Positions 33,975 through 43,721 of a DNA stretch of 64,000 bases are shown here, piece by piece. Made by a program: the position numbers and the translations under genes. The notes beneath the pieces were generated by a model. That model was not told the origin of the DNA. It worked only from the letters and a program-made list of their open reading frames with translations, and ran no database searches. The DNA lies in contig CAJQTY010000001.1 in assembly GCA_907163075.1 (NCBI GenBank), positions 1,178,001 to 1,242,000 on the forward strand, given 5' to 3'. Each line of letters starts with the position of its first letter. Position 1 is the stretch's first letter. The stretch is from an uncultured Rhodocyclaceae bacterium (GTDB taxonomy: Bacteria; Pseudomonadota; Gammaproteobacteria; Burkholderiales; Rhodocyclaceae).

Positions 33975-35207
33975 ATGATCAATACCTTCTCTCTTGCCTT
34001 TCTGCTCGCGCTAGCGCTGATGGTAGCGCTTCGTTTCTGGCTGGCCTGGCGTCAGACGTCCCACGTTCTGGCGCATCGCGCCGCGGTTCCCGATCAGTTT
34101 GCCGGCCGCATAGCGCTTTCAGCCCATCAAAAGGCGGCCGACTACAGCGTGGCCCGAACCCGGTTTGGCCAGCTCGCGCTGCTTGTCGAAATTGCCGTGT
34201 TGCTGGCCTTCACTTTTGGCAGCGGCCTGCAGACTCTCCACGATTTTTGGATAGCCAGGCTCGACGGCATGGCTTATGGGCTGGCAATGGTTTTCAGCGT
34301 CATGTTCATCTCGGGTGCTGTGGATCTTCCCCTCGCCTTGTTCGCTCAATTCGTCATCGAAGAGAAATTCGGCTTCAACCGCATGACGTTGAAGTTGTTC
34401 CTCGTTGACCTTGTCAAGCAGACTGCACTTGGCGTGCTGATCGGCACTCCGCTGCTGCTTGCCATTCTCTGGCTGATGGCGCAAATGGGCGAGCTTTGGT
34501 GGTTGTACGCCTGGCTGTTCTGGTGCGCCTTCAACCTGCTTATCCTCTTCATCTACCCGACCTGGATCGCGCCGCTATTCAACAAGTTTTCACCGCTCGA
34601 CGATGCTCCGCTCGTTGCCAGAATAAATGCCCTGCTGCAGCGTTGCGGATTTTCCACGTCGGGGCTATTTGTAATGGATGGCTCAAAACGTTCAAGCCAT
34701 GGCAATGCCTATTTCACCGGTTTCGGAAAATCCAAGCGCATCGTGTTCTTCGACACTCTGCTCAAACGCCTGCAGCCGAATGAGTTGGAGGCTGTTCTTG
34801 CGCACGAGCTCGGTCACTTCAGTCACCGCCATGTGATCAAGCGCATCGTTCTGCTCTTCGTTATCTCGCTCGCGTTCCTGGCCGTACTCGGCCAGTGGAT
34901 GAATGCGCCCTGGTTCTTCAACGGCCTCGGAGTGTCCGCGCAAAACACCGTCCTGGCGCTGATTCTTTTCTTTCTCGTCGTCCCGGTATTCACCTTCCTG
35001 CTGACACCACTAATGAGCCTGCTTTCGCGCCGTCACGAATTCGAGGCCGACCGTTACGCCGCGGAGCACAGTTCGGCGAGCGATTTGGTCAAGGCCCTCG
35101 TCAAGCTCTACCAGGACAATGCGGCAACGCTGACCCCAGACCCGCTGCACTCACTGTTCTATGACTCGCACCCCCCCGCTGCTCTACGTATCGCGCGACT
35201 GATTTGA
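33975..35207 (+). CDS. M48 family zinc metalloprotease (STE24-type)
   Basis: 410 residues from ATG 33975 (an earlier in-frame start at 33924 would overlap orn and lacks a membrane-protein N-terminus). About six TM segments; HELGH zinc motif in AVLAHELGHFSHRH and third ligand Glu in EFEADRYAAEHS. Related to CAAX proteases and to membrane-protein quality-control proteases such as HtpX. Its stop overlaps the start of rsgA (TTGA). Confidence 0.93.
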   Translation: MINTFSLAFLLALALMVALRFWLAWRQTSHVLAHRAAVPDQFAGRIALSAHQKAADYSVARTRFGQLALLVEIAVLLAFTFGSGLQTLHDFWIARLDGMAYGLAMVFSVMFISGAVDLPLALFAQFVIEEKFGFNRMTLKLFLVDLVKQTALGVLIGTPLLLAILWLMAQMGELWWLYAWLFWCAFNLLILFIYPTWIAPLFNKFSPLDDAPLVARINALLQRCGFSTSGLFVMDGSKRSSHGNAYFTGFGKSKRIVFFDTLLKRLQPNELEAVLAHELGHFSHRHVIKRIVLLFVISLAFLAVLGQWMNAPWFFNGLGVSAQNTVLALILFFLVVPVFTFLLTPLMSLLSRRHEFEADRYAAEHSSASDLVKALVKLYQDNAATLTPDPLHSLFYDSHPPAALRIARLI

Positions 35208-36070
35208 AGCTCGCAGGCACCATTGTCGCTGCGCACGGCCGCCAATATCTGGTTGAAATGGCCGACGGCGAGACGCTGCGCTGTTTTCCGCGCGGGAAAA
35301 AAAGCGATCTGGCTTGTGGCGACCATGTCAGCGTACAGCGCACGGGTGATGCCCAGGGCGTGATCGACTCGATTGAGCCGCGCAGTACACTGCTCTACCG
35401 TTCAAATGAGTTCAGACAGAAGCTGATCGCTGCCAACGTGACGCAGATCATTGCCGTCGTTGCCACCGAGCCTTCGTTTTCCGACGACCTCGTCACGCGC
35501 TGCACGATCGTTGCCGAAAGTCAGGGCATCAGAATGCTGATCGTGCTGAACAAATGCGACCTGAACGAGCGCGTTACCAAATCCGTTCAAGCCTTGATGC
35601 AGTTCGAAAAACTGGGTTACCCGGTGCTCAGACTTAGCGCACGCGCCGGCGCCGATGCGCTGCTCCCGTATTTGTCTGGCCACAGCAACGTGTTTGTGGG
35701 TCAATCCGGAATGGGTAAATCAACTCTGACCAACGCCCTGATTCCCGGCGCCAATGCGCCGACGCGCGAGATCTCTGAAGCCCTCGATTCCGGCAAGCAC
35801 ACCACGACGCACGCTACGCTCTATCGGCTCAACGCGACATCGTCGCTGATCGACTTGCCCGGATTACAGGAGTTTGGCCTGAGCCACCTCTCGCCGGACG
35901 CGATCGAGCATGGCTTCCTGGAACTCAGGCCGCTACTCGGTCAATGCCGCTTTCGAAATTGTCGCCATGACCGCGAACCGGATTGCGCCGTGCATGCGGC
36001 CGTCAAGTCCGGAAAAATCAATCCCCGCCGCTATGCCGTTTTCCGTTCCCTCTGTGCCGAAGTCTGCTAA
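35204..36070 (+). CDS. rsgA: Small-subunit-dependent GTPase A (30S assembly)
   Basis: Circularly permuted GTPase in late 30S maturation. 288 residues (E. coli 350, longer tail). The start is TTG at 35204, overlapping the protease stop. Order: OB domain (1-75), G4 NKCD, G1 GQSGMGKST, G3 DLPG, and zinc domain with CRFRNCRHDREPDCAV. Confidence 0.96.
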   Translation: MKLAGTIVAAHGRQYLVEMADGETLRCFPRGKKSDLACGDHVSVQRTGDAQGVIDSIEPRSTLLYRSNEFRQKLIAANVTQIIAVVATEPSFSDDLVTRCTIVAESQGIRMLIVLNKCDLNERVTKSVQALMQFEKLGYPVLRLSARAGADALLPYLSGHSNVFVGQSGMGKSTLTNALIPGANAPTREISEALDSGKHTTTHATLYRLNATSSLIDLPGLQEFGLSHLSPDAIEHGFLELRPLLGQCRFRNCRHDREPDCAVHAAVKSGKINPRRYAVFRSLCAEVC

Positions 36071-36087
36071 CCCCATAGGAGAAGTCC

Positions 36088-36366
36088 GTGACAGACATCA
36101 TCGTCCGCCGCAAACACGGCAAGAACCACGCCGAGGCCCGAGCATCGGCCGAACATATGGCCTCCGAGCTCAAGGAGGAATTCGACCTCAACTACGCATG
36201 GGATGGTGACGTACTGCGCTTCAAACGACCCGGCGTATCGGGCCAACTCGCGCTCGACGCTGAAGATGTTGTCCTGAACATCCATCTTGGCTTTTTTCTC
36301 TCGGCGCTCAAGCCACGTATCGAACGCGAAGTTCACAAGTTTTTTGATGAGAACTTTCAATCCTGA
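36088..36366 (+). CDS. Polyhydroxyalkanoic acid system family protein
   Basis: 92 residues of the PHA_gran_rgn type: IVRRKHGKNHAEARASAEHM, ELKEEFDLNYAWDGDVLRF, FLSALKPRIEREVHKFF. Members are encoded near PHA synthesis or granule genes in Gammaproteobacteria and Betaproteobacteria; the biochemical role is unclear. Eighteen bases after rsgA, and the first gene of a storage-lipid neighbourhood. Confidence 0.85.
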   Translation: MTDIIVRRKHGKNHAEARASAEHMASELKEEFDLNYAWDGDVLRFKRPGVSGQLALDAEDVVLNIHLGFFLSALKPRIEREVHKFFDENFQS

Positions 36367-36500
36367 ACGTCGCAGTTAGCGTCGCCGAGGCGGTCCGGCA
36401 AGTTTCAAATCAAGCCGCTCGGCATTTTCAGCGCCAGGTTGCGGTGCTATGCTGATTGCAGGACATAACGAACTCGACCAACCGGTCGCCGGGCAGGCTT

Positions 36501-37148
36501 ATGGATATCAAACCGAAGCGAAGAACACGCGAGCGCATACTTGAGGCCAGCCTGCGGTTGTTCAACGATTTTGGCGAACCCAATGTAACCACGACGCTGA
36601 TTGCCGACGATCTGGATATGAGTCCGGGCAATCTGTATTACCACTTCCACAACAAGGACGAGATTGTCGAAGCCATCTTTTCCGGATTCGAGCGCGAGAT
36701 CGAAGAAATCCTCTCCGTTCCGTCGAATCGGCAAGCCGACGTGGATGACATCTGGCTGTTTCTGCACCTGTTGTTCGAGCACATCTGGAAGTACCGGTTT
36801 TTCTATCGCGACCTGAACGATCTGCTGACCCGAAATCGCACGCTGGAGGTGCATTTCAAGCGCATCCTCGCCCACAAGGTGTTGACCGCGACCCTTCTCT
36901 GCCAAGGGCTTGTCTCAGCCGGCGCCATGCGTGCATCCGACAGCGAGTTGCGTGCGCTGGCGACCAACATGGCGGCAATTGCCACCTACTGGCTATCCTT
37001 CGAGTACGCCCGCGATCCGCGCGGCAACAAGGAGAACGAAAGAATCGGCCGTGGTGTCTATCAGGTAATGGCCATGGTTTCACCCTTCCTGATTGGCGAA
37101 GCGCGGTCACTGCTTGAAAAACTGTCTGTCGAATACCTGAAACACTAG
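36501..37148 (+). CDS. TetR-family transcriptional regulator
   Basis: 215 residues from ATG 36501. Helix-turn-helix at about 29-50 (VTTTLIADDLDMSPGNLYYHF), then a helical ligand domain. The HTH type (SPGNLYYHFHNKDEI) is shared with regulators of fatty-acid or acyl-CoA genes. Its position beside storage-lipid genes suggests control of the acyl-CoA reductase or wax-ester synthase. An earlier in-frame ATG (36456) has no better ribosome site. Confidence 0.9.
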   Translation: MDIKPKRRTRERILEASLRLFNDFGEPNVTTTLIADDLDMSPGNLYYHFHNKDEIVEAIFSGFEREIEEILSVPSNRQADVDDIWLFLHLLFEHIWKYRFFYRDLNDLLTRNRTLEVHFKRILAHKVLTATLLCQGLVSAGAMRASDSELRALATNMAAIATYWLSFEYARDPRGNKENERIGRGVYQVMAMVSPFLIGEARSLLEKLSVEYLKH

Positions 37149-37190
37149 CTCCCCGATAAACCATCAAGCCCGAACTTGCCGGAGAAAACC

Positions 37191-37964
37191 ATGTCCTGGA
37201 AAAAATTCCCCAATTCTGACAAGGCGTTTTCTTACGTCGGTGCAGCGCTCAAGAAGAACTGGGGGCGCTTGCATCGAGGGGATTGCGAACCGTTCCCGGA
37301 CAATGTGAAGGTTCAGGATGCCTGGCGAAGCTATCATGCAGGCGACTTCGGCAAGGCCATCGAACTGGGACTTTCCTGCGGCATGGCTGGATACGCGGTG
37401 GCCAACAAGGCCGCTACCGTATACGCCAGTTATCTCGAAACCGATGACGATCGAAAGCGCAGCCTGCTACTCGAAGCGGCCCAACGCTGTGAAGACCAGC
37501 AGAAGGCGATGCCAGACTACGTCAATGCCTGGTATCTGCACGCTTTCGCCCTCGGTCGCTACAGCCAGAGCATCTCGGTGGTCAAGGCCCTGGCCGAGGG
37601 CCTGGGCGGCAAGATCAAGCACAGTCTGACGCAAACGCTATCGCTTGAACCGAAGCACGCCGATGCGCACATCGCACTGGGCACCTACAATGCCGAAGTT
37701 ATCGACAAGGTCGGCTCACTGGTCGGCGGCCTGACTTACGGTGTAAAGAAACAGATCAGTGTAGAGCACTTCGAAAGCGCACTTAAGCTCAATCCAGAGT
37801 CGGCCATTGCCAGAGTTGAGTTCGCCAACGGGTTGGCCATGATGTTCGGCAACGCCAAAATCAAGGATGCCGAGCGCTATTACCGGGAAGCGGCAGCCTG
37901 CAAGGCGGCTGACGCGATGGAATGGCTTGACATCGAAACAGCAAAATCCGAACTCGAAAATTGA
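37191..37964 (+). CDS. TPR-like helical-repeat protein
   Basis: 257 residues from ATG 37191 (MSWKKFPNSDKAF). Contains helical repeats resembling TPRs (AWRSYHAGDFGKAIELGLSC, HADAHIALGTYNAEVIDKVG, FESALKLNPESAIARVEFAN). No signal peptide. Its place beside the TetR regulator, and convergence with the wax-ester synthase, suggest a link to storage granules, but this is inference. Confidence 0.75.
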   Translation: MSWKKFPNSDKAFSYVGAALKKNWGRLHRGDCEPFPDNVKVQDAWRSYHAGDFGKAIELGLSCGMAGYAVANKAATVYASYLETDDDRKRSLLLEAAQRCEDQQKAMPDYVNAWYLHAFALGRYSQSISVVKALAEGLGGKIKHSLTQTLSLEPKHADAHIALGTYNAEVIDKVGSLVGGLTYGVKKQISVEHFESALKLNPESAIARVEFANGLAMMFGNAKIKDAERYYREAAACKAADAMEWLDIETAKSELEN

Positions 37965-38031
37965 GTGATTCCAAGTTGGCGCGTGGGCCGAGGAAATGGA
38001 CTGACGCGAATCCGTGTTTCCCTGGATCGGG

Positions 38032-39522
38032 TCAGTCGTCTTTACCCAGCGCCTCTTCAACGGCTTGAGGATCACCAAGACGCGCCCATGGCTCCATCAG
38101 CACCAGCCAAAGTAATTTTTCGAATTCAAGGGCAAAGCGTTCGATGATACGCTCGGGTTCATCAACGATGAGTTTGTCGGTAATCAGCCCAAACTGAACC
38201 TGCCCATCGTATGAAAGAATGCTGACGCCAATTCCAATATTGCCCGACTGAGGCACCCAGAACATCTGCTGCTTGAGCTTGACCCCGGCCAGATAGCGCG
38301 CCTGCGGTGGCCCCGGGACATTGGTCATCACCGCGGTCGCCTTGCTGGCCAGCAAATCGAGCACCTGCTGCTGCAAAAACTTGGGCGCCATGCCAACCAG
38401 GCCGAGAATGCTGTACGTTACCGGAGCCTGATAGGAACTCTTGAGTGCTTCCATGCGTGCACGCGTGGCATACAACCGGGCAAGCGGATTGTCGATTCCG
38501 ACCGGCAGTTCCAGCGCGACGAGGCCAAAACGGTTGCCCAGGCTGTCTTTTCTGCTTGCGTCACGAAGATTGACCGGAACCATGGCACGAATCTCGGTAC
38601 CCTCGGCCGCATCGCCCTTTTCCAGCAAATAGCCGCGCAAGGCGCCGGCCACGGCGGAGAGCAGCAGATCGTTCACGGAACACCCCAGAACGCGTCCAAC
38701 AGCCTTGACCTGCGCCAACGGGATCGGTTCCGACCACGCTACGCGCTTGACCGTGCCGGGCTTGCCTTTCAGGGGCGTTTCGCTGTCGTTGGGCATCAGG
38801 GCGAGCTTGCTGACCTCATTGGCAATCGCGCCAGCGACGCTGGCATAGTCACGGATGGTACTCGGCTCCTTGCGCAAACCCTGATAGTGCCCCCACAGAT
38901 TGCCGCCAATGCGAATCGAGGCAAGCGCCAGGTCGGTAATCGGTTCGGCAATGTTTTTCCAGAACAGATCATCGTCATCCGCCTCATTTTTTTCCACGGC
39001 CGGCGTGCGCCCTCCCGTGGATGGCGTCAAGTCACCGTCCTCTGGCGCATCGGCGTAGTCGTCAGTTAGTGAATTCAGCACGCCAATCAGTGCAATTCCA
39101 TCCGCAATTGCGTGGTGTACCCGAACAACTACGGCCGAGTCGCCTTCAGCGGTTTCGACAAGTTGATATTCCCAGCGTGGCCTTGAGGGGTTGAGTGGCT
39201 CGCTGGCCCTTTCGGCAACGAATTTCTGAAGTTCACGTTTGCCGCAAGGGGACGGCAGCAGCGACTGCCGGATATGGGCATCGATATCGAAGTCGACATC
39301 ATCAACCCACCAAGCGCCATCGGAATCCTGCTCGGCAATTTGACGAAAGCGGGGATACCGCAGCAAACGCTTGGTGACGGTGCGCTTGAAGCGCGCTGCA
39401 TCCAGTCTTCCCTCGAAAATCATCACACCGATGATTTGCATCAGATTGGCAGGCCGATCCATACGCAACCATGCCGTATCGACATTGGCCATGCGTTCTC
39501 GGACGCGCTCTCGTGAAGTCAT
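38032..39522 (-). CDS. Wax ester synthase / acyl-CoA:diacylglycerol acyltransferase (WS/DGAT)
   Basis: Condenses acyl-CoA with fatty alcohol or diacylglycerol to make wax ester or triacylglycerol. 496 residues from ATG 39522 (an alternative in-frame ATG is at 39540). The catalytic HHxxxDG motif is HHAIADG (136-142) and PLNPSRPRW precedes it. A fatty acyl-CoA reductase-like gene is 2.1 kb away on the other side of a lipase and a phasin, which together would form a wax-ester pathway. Confidence 0.93.
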   Translation of the reverse strand: MTSRERVRERMANVDTAWLRMDRPANLMQIIGVMIFEGRLDAARFKRTVTKRLLRYPRFRQIAEQDSDGAWWVDDVDFDIDAHIRQSLLPSPCGKRELQKFVAERASEPLNPSRPRWEYQLVETAEGDSAVVVRVHHAIADGIALIGVLNSLTDDYADAPEDGDLTPSTGGRTPAVEKNEADDDDLFWKNIAEPITDLALASIRIGGNLWGHYQGLRKEPSTIRDYASVAGAIANEVSKLALMPNDSETPLKGKPGTVKRVAWSEPIPLAQVKAVGRVLGCSVNDLLLSAVAGALRGYLLEKGDAAEGTEIRAMVPVNLRDASRKDSLGNRFGLVALELPVGIDNPLARLYATRARMEALKSSYQAPVTYSILGLVGMAPKFLQQQVLDLLASKATAVMTNVPGPPQARYLAGVKLKQQMFWVPQSGNIGIGVSILSYDGQVQFGLITDKLIVDEPERIIERFALEFEKLLWLVLMEPWARLGDPQAVEEALGKDD

Positions 39523-39619
39523 CGCATGTTCTCCGAACAAAAACTCGGTTCACATGATAACAAGCTCCAGCACAAGATCGCTAATTGGAACAGAAGGACA
39601 CGAAAAAAGCGGCGAAAAA

Positions 39620-40837
39620 TCAGACGTTTTGAAGTTCCAGCCAGCATTCGAGATCATGCAGCGAAGATTCAAGCGCCGTTGCCGTCGAAACGAGGTTCGG
39701 ACGACGTTTGTCACTCAGCAGCGAGCGGCTGTGGTCACGAAGCACGGATACGTTCAGGCGAATGCCATGGCGCGCGAAGATCGGTACAAGCTCATGGCGG
39801 CGCTGGTAAAGATCACGGCGGGTTCGCTGATAGGCGTGTTCGCATAAGCGACGACGACTGCGGTAGCTAAAGACATTGGTAAAGAACATATCTGCATCAT
39901 CACGGGACGGCTCGAACAAAACCACATCTGAGCCCTCGTATTCCAATCGATAGCGATCCATACCGGTTCGCATGCGGGAATGGATGATGGCACGGAAAGT
40001 TTGCGCCAATACGACCGGCAGACCTCCGTCGACCAAATGCTCCTGCGTGTGAGAGGCATGCTCACCGTGCTGATGCCTGGCCGCCAACTCGGAATTGAAT
40101 GGCACCAGTGGATTGATGCAGATCACCAGATCGGCGCCCTCGCGCAATGCCACCGAGGCATGCAACGTCTTGATCAATGCACCGTCGACAAAATAGCGCT
40201 CACCGATTTTGACTGGCGGAAACAATCCGGGCAAAGCCGCGCTGGCCTGAACAGCCAGAGATATTGGAACGTCATCATGCCCTGTCTCGCCAAATGCGAC
40301 GGACTCGCCCGAATCCAGATCCGTTGCCACGAGAAACAGTTTATGTTTGAGTTGACGAAAATCGTTGCTCCGGCCCACGGACGAAAACAATCTGCGGAGC
40401 AGTTGCTCTATTCCCGCATTGTCAAAAACACCAGCCGGCAGAGCATGACTCAAGCGCATGAAGGACTCGAACAGCCCGAGATGCCATGGATCGGAAAAAT
40501 AATGCCTGATGGAAGACCAGAGCAAGGGGGGAACGGACCGTGCGCGCTTGATGTATTCACCGAAGGCCAGGCGCAACAGCATCTCGGGATCGAACACTTC
40601 GTCCGCATCATTCTCAACGAGCATTCGAGCTAGCGTGGCCGGTTGCAAGCCATTGGCCAATGCGGCCGCAATAAACCCCCCGGAGCTAACCCCTACGAAA
40701 AAATCAAACTCATTGAAGTCTGCCCCATCAAGCGCCTCGGCCAACGCGGCCATCGCTCCGACCTCATAGATGCCTCCAACCGGCCCGCCTCCGGCAAGAG
40801 CCAAGCCTACCTTCGAACGCGAGGCTGCGGTGACCAT
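39620..40837 (-). CDS. Patatin-like phospholipase/lipase
   Basis: Ser-Asp dyad hydrolase; the start at 40837 gives 405 residues (an in-frame ATG lies at 40873). Oxyanion loop AGGGPVGG (15-22), nucleophile Ser51 in GVSSGG, catalytic Asp in FVDGALIK. Patatins of this kind release fatty acids from membrane or storage lipids. Encoded between WS/DGAT and the phasin gene on the same strand; probably used in turnover of stored lipid. Confidence 0.9.
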   Translation of the reverse strand: MVTAASRSKVGLALAGGGPVGGIYEVGAMAALAEALDGADFNEFDFFVGVSSGGFIAAALANGLQPATLARMLVENDADEVFDPEMLLRLAFGEYIKRARSVPPLLWSSIRHYFSDPWHLGLFESFMRLSHALPAGVFDNAGIEQLLRRLFSSVGRSNDFRQLKHKLFLVATDLDSGESVAFGETGHDDVPISLAVQASAALPGLFPPVKIGERYFVDGALIKTLHASVALREGADLVICINPLVPFNSELAARHQHGEHASHTQEHLVDGGLPVVLAQTFRAIIHSRMRTGMDRYRLEYEGSDVVLFEPSRDDADMFFTNVFSYRSRRRLCEHAYQRTRRDLYQRRHELVPIFARHGIRLNVSVLRDHSRSLLSDKRRPNLVSTATALESSLHDLECWLELQNV

Positions 40838-40954
40838 CAATTGTCTCCAAAAAAACGGCGGGCACGACAACATCGCCGTAACGCCCGGCCTTCCGAGTGA
40901 TCAATGCAGATCGTAACCCGACAGGCCGAACTCCCGCCCGAACCCCGTGCAAAT

Positions 40955-41494
40955 CTAGTTATTGTTCGCGATATTCTTCAGCACATCCGCCGGAGTGACT
41001 GACGGAACAGCTTTCGGTACAACCGGCTTGGCAACGGCCTTGACGGCTGGCTTGGCTGCGGGTTTTACTGCAGCGGCCTTGACGGCCGGCTTGGCCGCCG
41101 CTTTCGGTGCTGCCTTGCTTTCGGTCAAACTCTGCACAACGGCGGTCAACTCGACGACACGTTTCGAAAGCTTGTCGATGTCCTTCTTGCTCGGCACGCC
41201 GAGACTGCTGAGCGCACGCGCAACTCGATCCTCGAATACTTGCTCAAGGCGATCCCACGTACCTGCCGCCTTACCGGCCACCACGGCGATCTTCTCGTCC
41301 GTCATCTTGCGCGTGCGCGCCTGGATGGTTTCGCCTTCCTTGACCAGCGCCTCGAAAACCTTGCTGCCCTCTTCCTGAGCTTTTGCAAAAGCGCCGAGCC
41401 CGGCCAGCCAGATTTGCTGCGCGGAATCCTTGACCGTAAGCGCAAGTTGATTTTCGGTCAAACCACCTGCCAATGCTTTCAGTTTCTTGCCCAT
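40955..41494 (-). CDS. Phasin-family granule protein with Ala/Lys/Pro tail
   Basis: 179 residues. N-terminal about 125 residues form the phasin-like helical domain (QIWLAGLGAFAKAQEEGSKV, LVKEGETIQARTRK). The tail (about 128-170) is a run of AKPAVKAA-type repeats like histone H1, as in PhaF/PhaI-type phasins that tie PHA granules to DNA. Divergent from the acyl-CoA reductase gene. Confidence 0.9.
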   Translation of the reverse strand: MGKKLKALAGGLTENQLALTVKDSAQQIWLAGLGAFAKAQEEGSKVFEALVKEGETIQARTRKMTDEKIAVVAGKAAGTWDRLEQVFEDRVARALSSLGVPSKKDIDKLSKRVVELTAVVQSLTESKAAPKAAAKPAVKAAAVKPAAKPAVKAVAKPVVPKAVPSVTPADVLKNIANNN

Positions 41495-41642
41495 TTCATT
41501 CTCCTAAACGTAAATCAAAAAAGGTCGGCAAGCATTCTTTTCCTTGCCCCTTTGCTGCATTGTAGGGACAATTAATAGAGGGAGCATACTAATAGCCTAG
41601 GCAATACGCTCTAAAATAACGTAAGCAAACGAGGAGGGATTC

Positions 41643-43634
41643 ATGAACTATTTCGTGACCGGTGCCACCGGCTTTATCGGCAAGCGGCTTGTTGCCAAAC
41701 TACTTGCACGACCTGACAGCGTCATCTATTTTCTCGTTCGCAAGAGCGAGTTGCAGCGAATTGGCGAATTCCGCGAGTACTGGGGCGTCGATGAGACACG
41801 CGCGATCCCTGTCGTCGGCGATCTCACCGAGCCAGATCTCGGTGTTTCGAAGTCGGATATGCGGAAACTGAAAGGCAAGATCACGCACTTTTTCCATCTT
41901 GCCGCAATTTACAACCTTAAGGCCAGCGCCGAGGATCAACAGCGCGCCAATGTGGATGGGACGCGAAACACGGTTAGCCTGGCCGATGCCATCGCGGCGA
42001 AACATTTTCACCTGGTCAGCTCGATTGCCTCGGCGGGCCTGTACGAAGGTCTCTTTCGCGAAGACATGTTTGAGGAGGCCGAGAATCTCGATAATCCCTA
42101 CTTCCGCACGAAACACGATTCGGAAGCCATCGTGCGCAAAGAGTGCCGCGTTCCATGGCGCATCTTCCGGCCAGGCATTGTTGTAGGCGACTCATGTACG
42201 GGCGAGATGGACAAGATCGACGGGCCGTACTATTTCTTCAAGCTGATTCAGAGGATGCGCAAGCTCCTGCCAAGCTGGATGCCGACCATAGGCATTGAAG
42301 GCGGACGTATCAACGTCGTTCCGGTCGATTTTGTTGTTGCTGCGATGGACTACATCGCACACTTCAAAGACGAAGACGGCAAGTGCTTCCACCTGACCGA
42401 TCCGAACCCCATGCGCGTTGGCGACCTGCTCAACAGTTTCGCCCGCGCGGCCCACGCGCCGGAGATGACCGTGCGCATCAATGCGGCAATTTTTGGGTTT
42501 ATTCCCCGCAATGTACGCAAGGCGCTGTTCGCGTTGACGCCGATTCGCCGTATTCGCAACGCGGTGATGAAGGATCTCGGTCTCCCTGATAGCATTTTCG
42601 AGTTCATCAACTACCCGACTCGCTTCGATTGCCGTGAAACCCTGCGCGTACTCAAAGGCAGTGATATTGCCGTGCCGCCGCTCGATACCTACGCCTGGCG
42701 CCTGTGGGACTACTGGGAACGCCATCTTGATCCGGACCTGTTCATTGATCGCACCTTGCGCGGACAGGTTGAAGGCAAGGTTGTGGTAGTCACCGGAGGC
42801 TCTTCGGGTATCGGCAAAGCCACCATCCGAAAAATTGCCGAAGCTGGCGCAATCGCCGTAACGGTTGCCCGTGACCCACAACAACTGGAAGAAACACGCC
42901 GCGAGTTTGAAGCGGCCGGACTAAAGCTGATTACCCACGAAGTCGACATTGCATCGAAGGAGCAATGTGATGCTTTTGTCAAAACAATGGAAGAGCAGTA
43001 TGGCGGTGTCGATATTCTGATCAACAACGCAGGGCGCTCAATACGCCGCGGGATAGAAAACTCGTTTGATCGTTTCCACGATTTCGAACGCACGATGGAG
43101 GTCAATTATTTTGGTGCGCTTCGTCTGACCATGGGACTGCTACCCGGGATGATCAAGAAGAAAAAGGGGCATGTGGTCAACATTTCGTCGATTGGCGTTC
43201 TGACCAATGCTCCGCGCTTCTCGGCTTATGTTGCCTCAAAGGCCGCCATGGATGCCTGGACCCGTTGTGCAGCTTCAGAGTTTGCCGACCGCCAAATCGA
43301 CTTTACGACCATCAACATGCCCCTCGTCAAGACACCGATGATTTCGCCGACCAAGCTTTATGAGCAAGTTCCCACGCTCACGCCGGAGGAAGCTGCGAAC
43401 CTGGTTGTCGAGGCCCTCATTCACAAACCGGTGCGTATTGCGACCCGGCTTGGCATCTTTGGCGCCCTGCTGCATTCGATAATGCCGAAGGTCGCGCAAA
43501 TCATCATGAACACCAGTTTCCGCATGTTCCCTGACTCCGTTGCGGCCGGTCGCAACAAGGAAACAGCGGCACTGCAAAATCCATCTGCGGATCAGATTGC
43601 CTTTGCCCAAATCATGCGCGGCATGTATTTCTGA
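41643..43634 (+). CDS. Fatty acyl-CoA reductase-like protein (two fused SDR domains)
   Basis: 663 residues. First domain (1-about 375): extended SDR with TGATGFIGK (7-15) and YFRTK, resembling male-sterility/FAR reductases. Second domain (about 380-663): classical SDR with TGGSSGIGKA and YVASK. The length and domain pattern match the Marinobacter fatty acyl-CoA reductases that make fatty alcohol for wax esters. NADPH-dependent reduction of acyl-CoA to alcohol is inferred from this. A ribosome site AGGAGGGATTC precedes the ATG. Confidence 0.88.
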   Translation: MNYFVTGATGFIGKRLVAKLLARPDSVIYFLVRKSELQRIGEFREYWGVDETRAIPVVGDLTEPDLGVSKSDMRKLKGKITHFFHLAAIYNLKASAEDQQRANVDGTRNTVSLADAIAAKHFHLVSSIASAGLYEGLFREDMFEEAENLDNPYFRTKHDSEAIVRKECRVPWRIFRPGIVVGDSCTGEMDKIDGPYYFFKLIQRMRKLLPSWMPTIGIEGGRINVVPVDFVVAAMDYIAHFKDEDGKCFHLTDPNPMRVGDLLNSFARAAHAPEMTVRINAAIFGFIPRNVRKALFALTPIRRIRNAVMKDLGLPDSIFEFINYPTRFDCRETLRVLKGSDIAVPPLDTYAWRLWDYWERHLDPDLFIDRTLRGQVEGKVVVVTGGSSGIGKATIRKIAEAGAIAVTVARDPQQLEETRREFEAAGLKLITHEVDIASKEQCDAFVKTMEEQYGGVDILINNAGRSIRRGIENSFDRFHDFERTMEVNYFGALRLTMGLLPGMIKKKKGHVVNISSIGVLTNAPRFSAYVASKAAMDAWTRCAASEFADRQIDFTTINMPLVKTPMISPTKLYEQVPTLTPEEAANLVVEALIHKPVRIATRLGIFGALLHSIMPKVAQIIMNTSFRMFPDSVAAGRNKETAALQNPSADQIAFAQIMRGMYF

Positions 43635-43641
43635 TCGCTTT

Positions 43642-43678
43642 GTCATGCGTCGCGAGCCTGACCGCTGCGACGCATGAC
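43642..43678. repeat. Perfect 12-bp inverted repeat ahead of the proQ-like gene
   Basis: GTCATGCGTCGC, a 13-base loop, then GCGACGCATGAC. Located between the reductase stop (43634) and the ProQ/FinO start. There is no T run, so it is not a standard terminator. An ATG at 43674 lies inside the 3' arm. Confidence 0.75.
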
Positions 43679-43721
43679 GAAGCTGTACGCCTCCTTCAGA
43701 TCATTCAAATTCAGATTCAAT

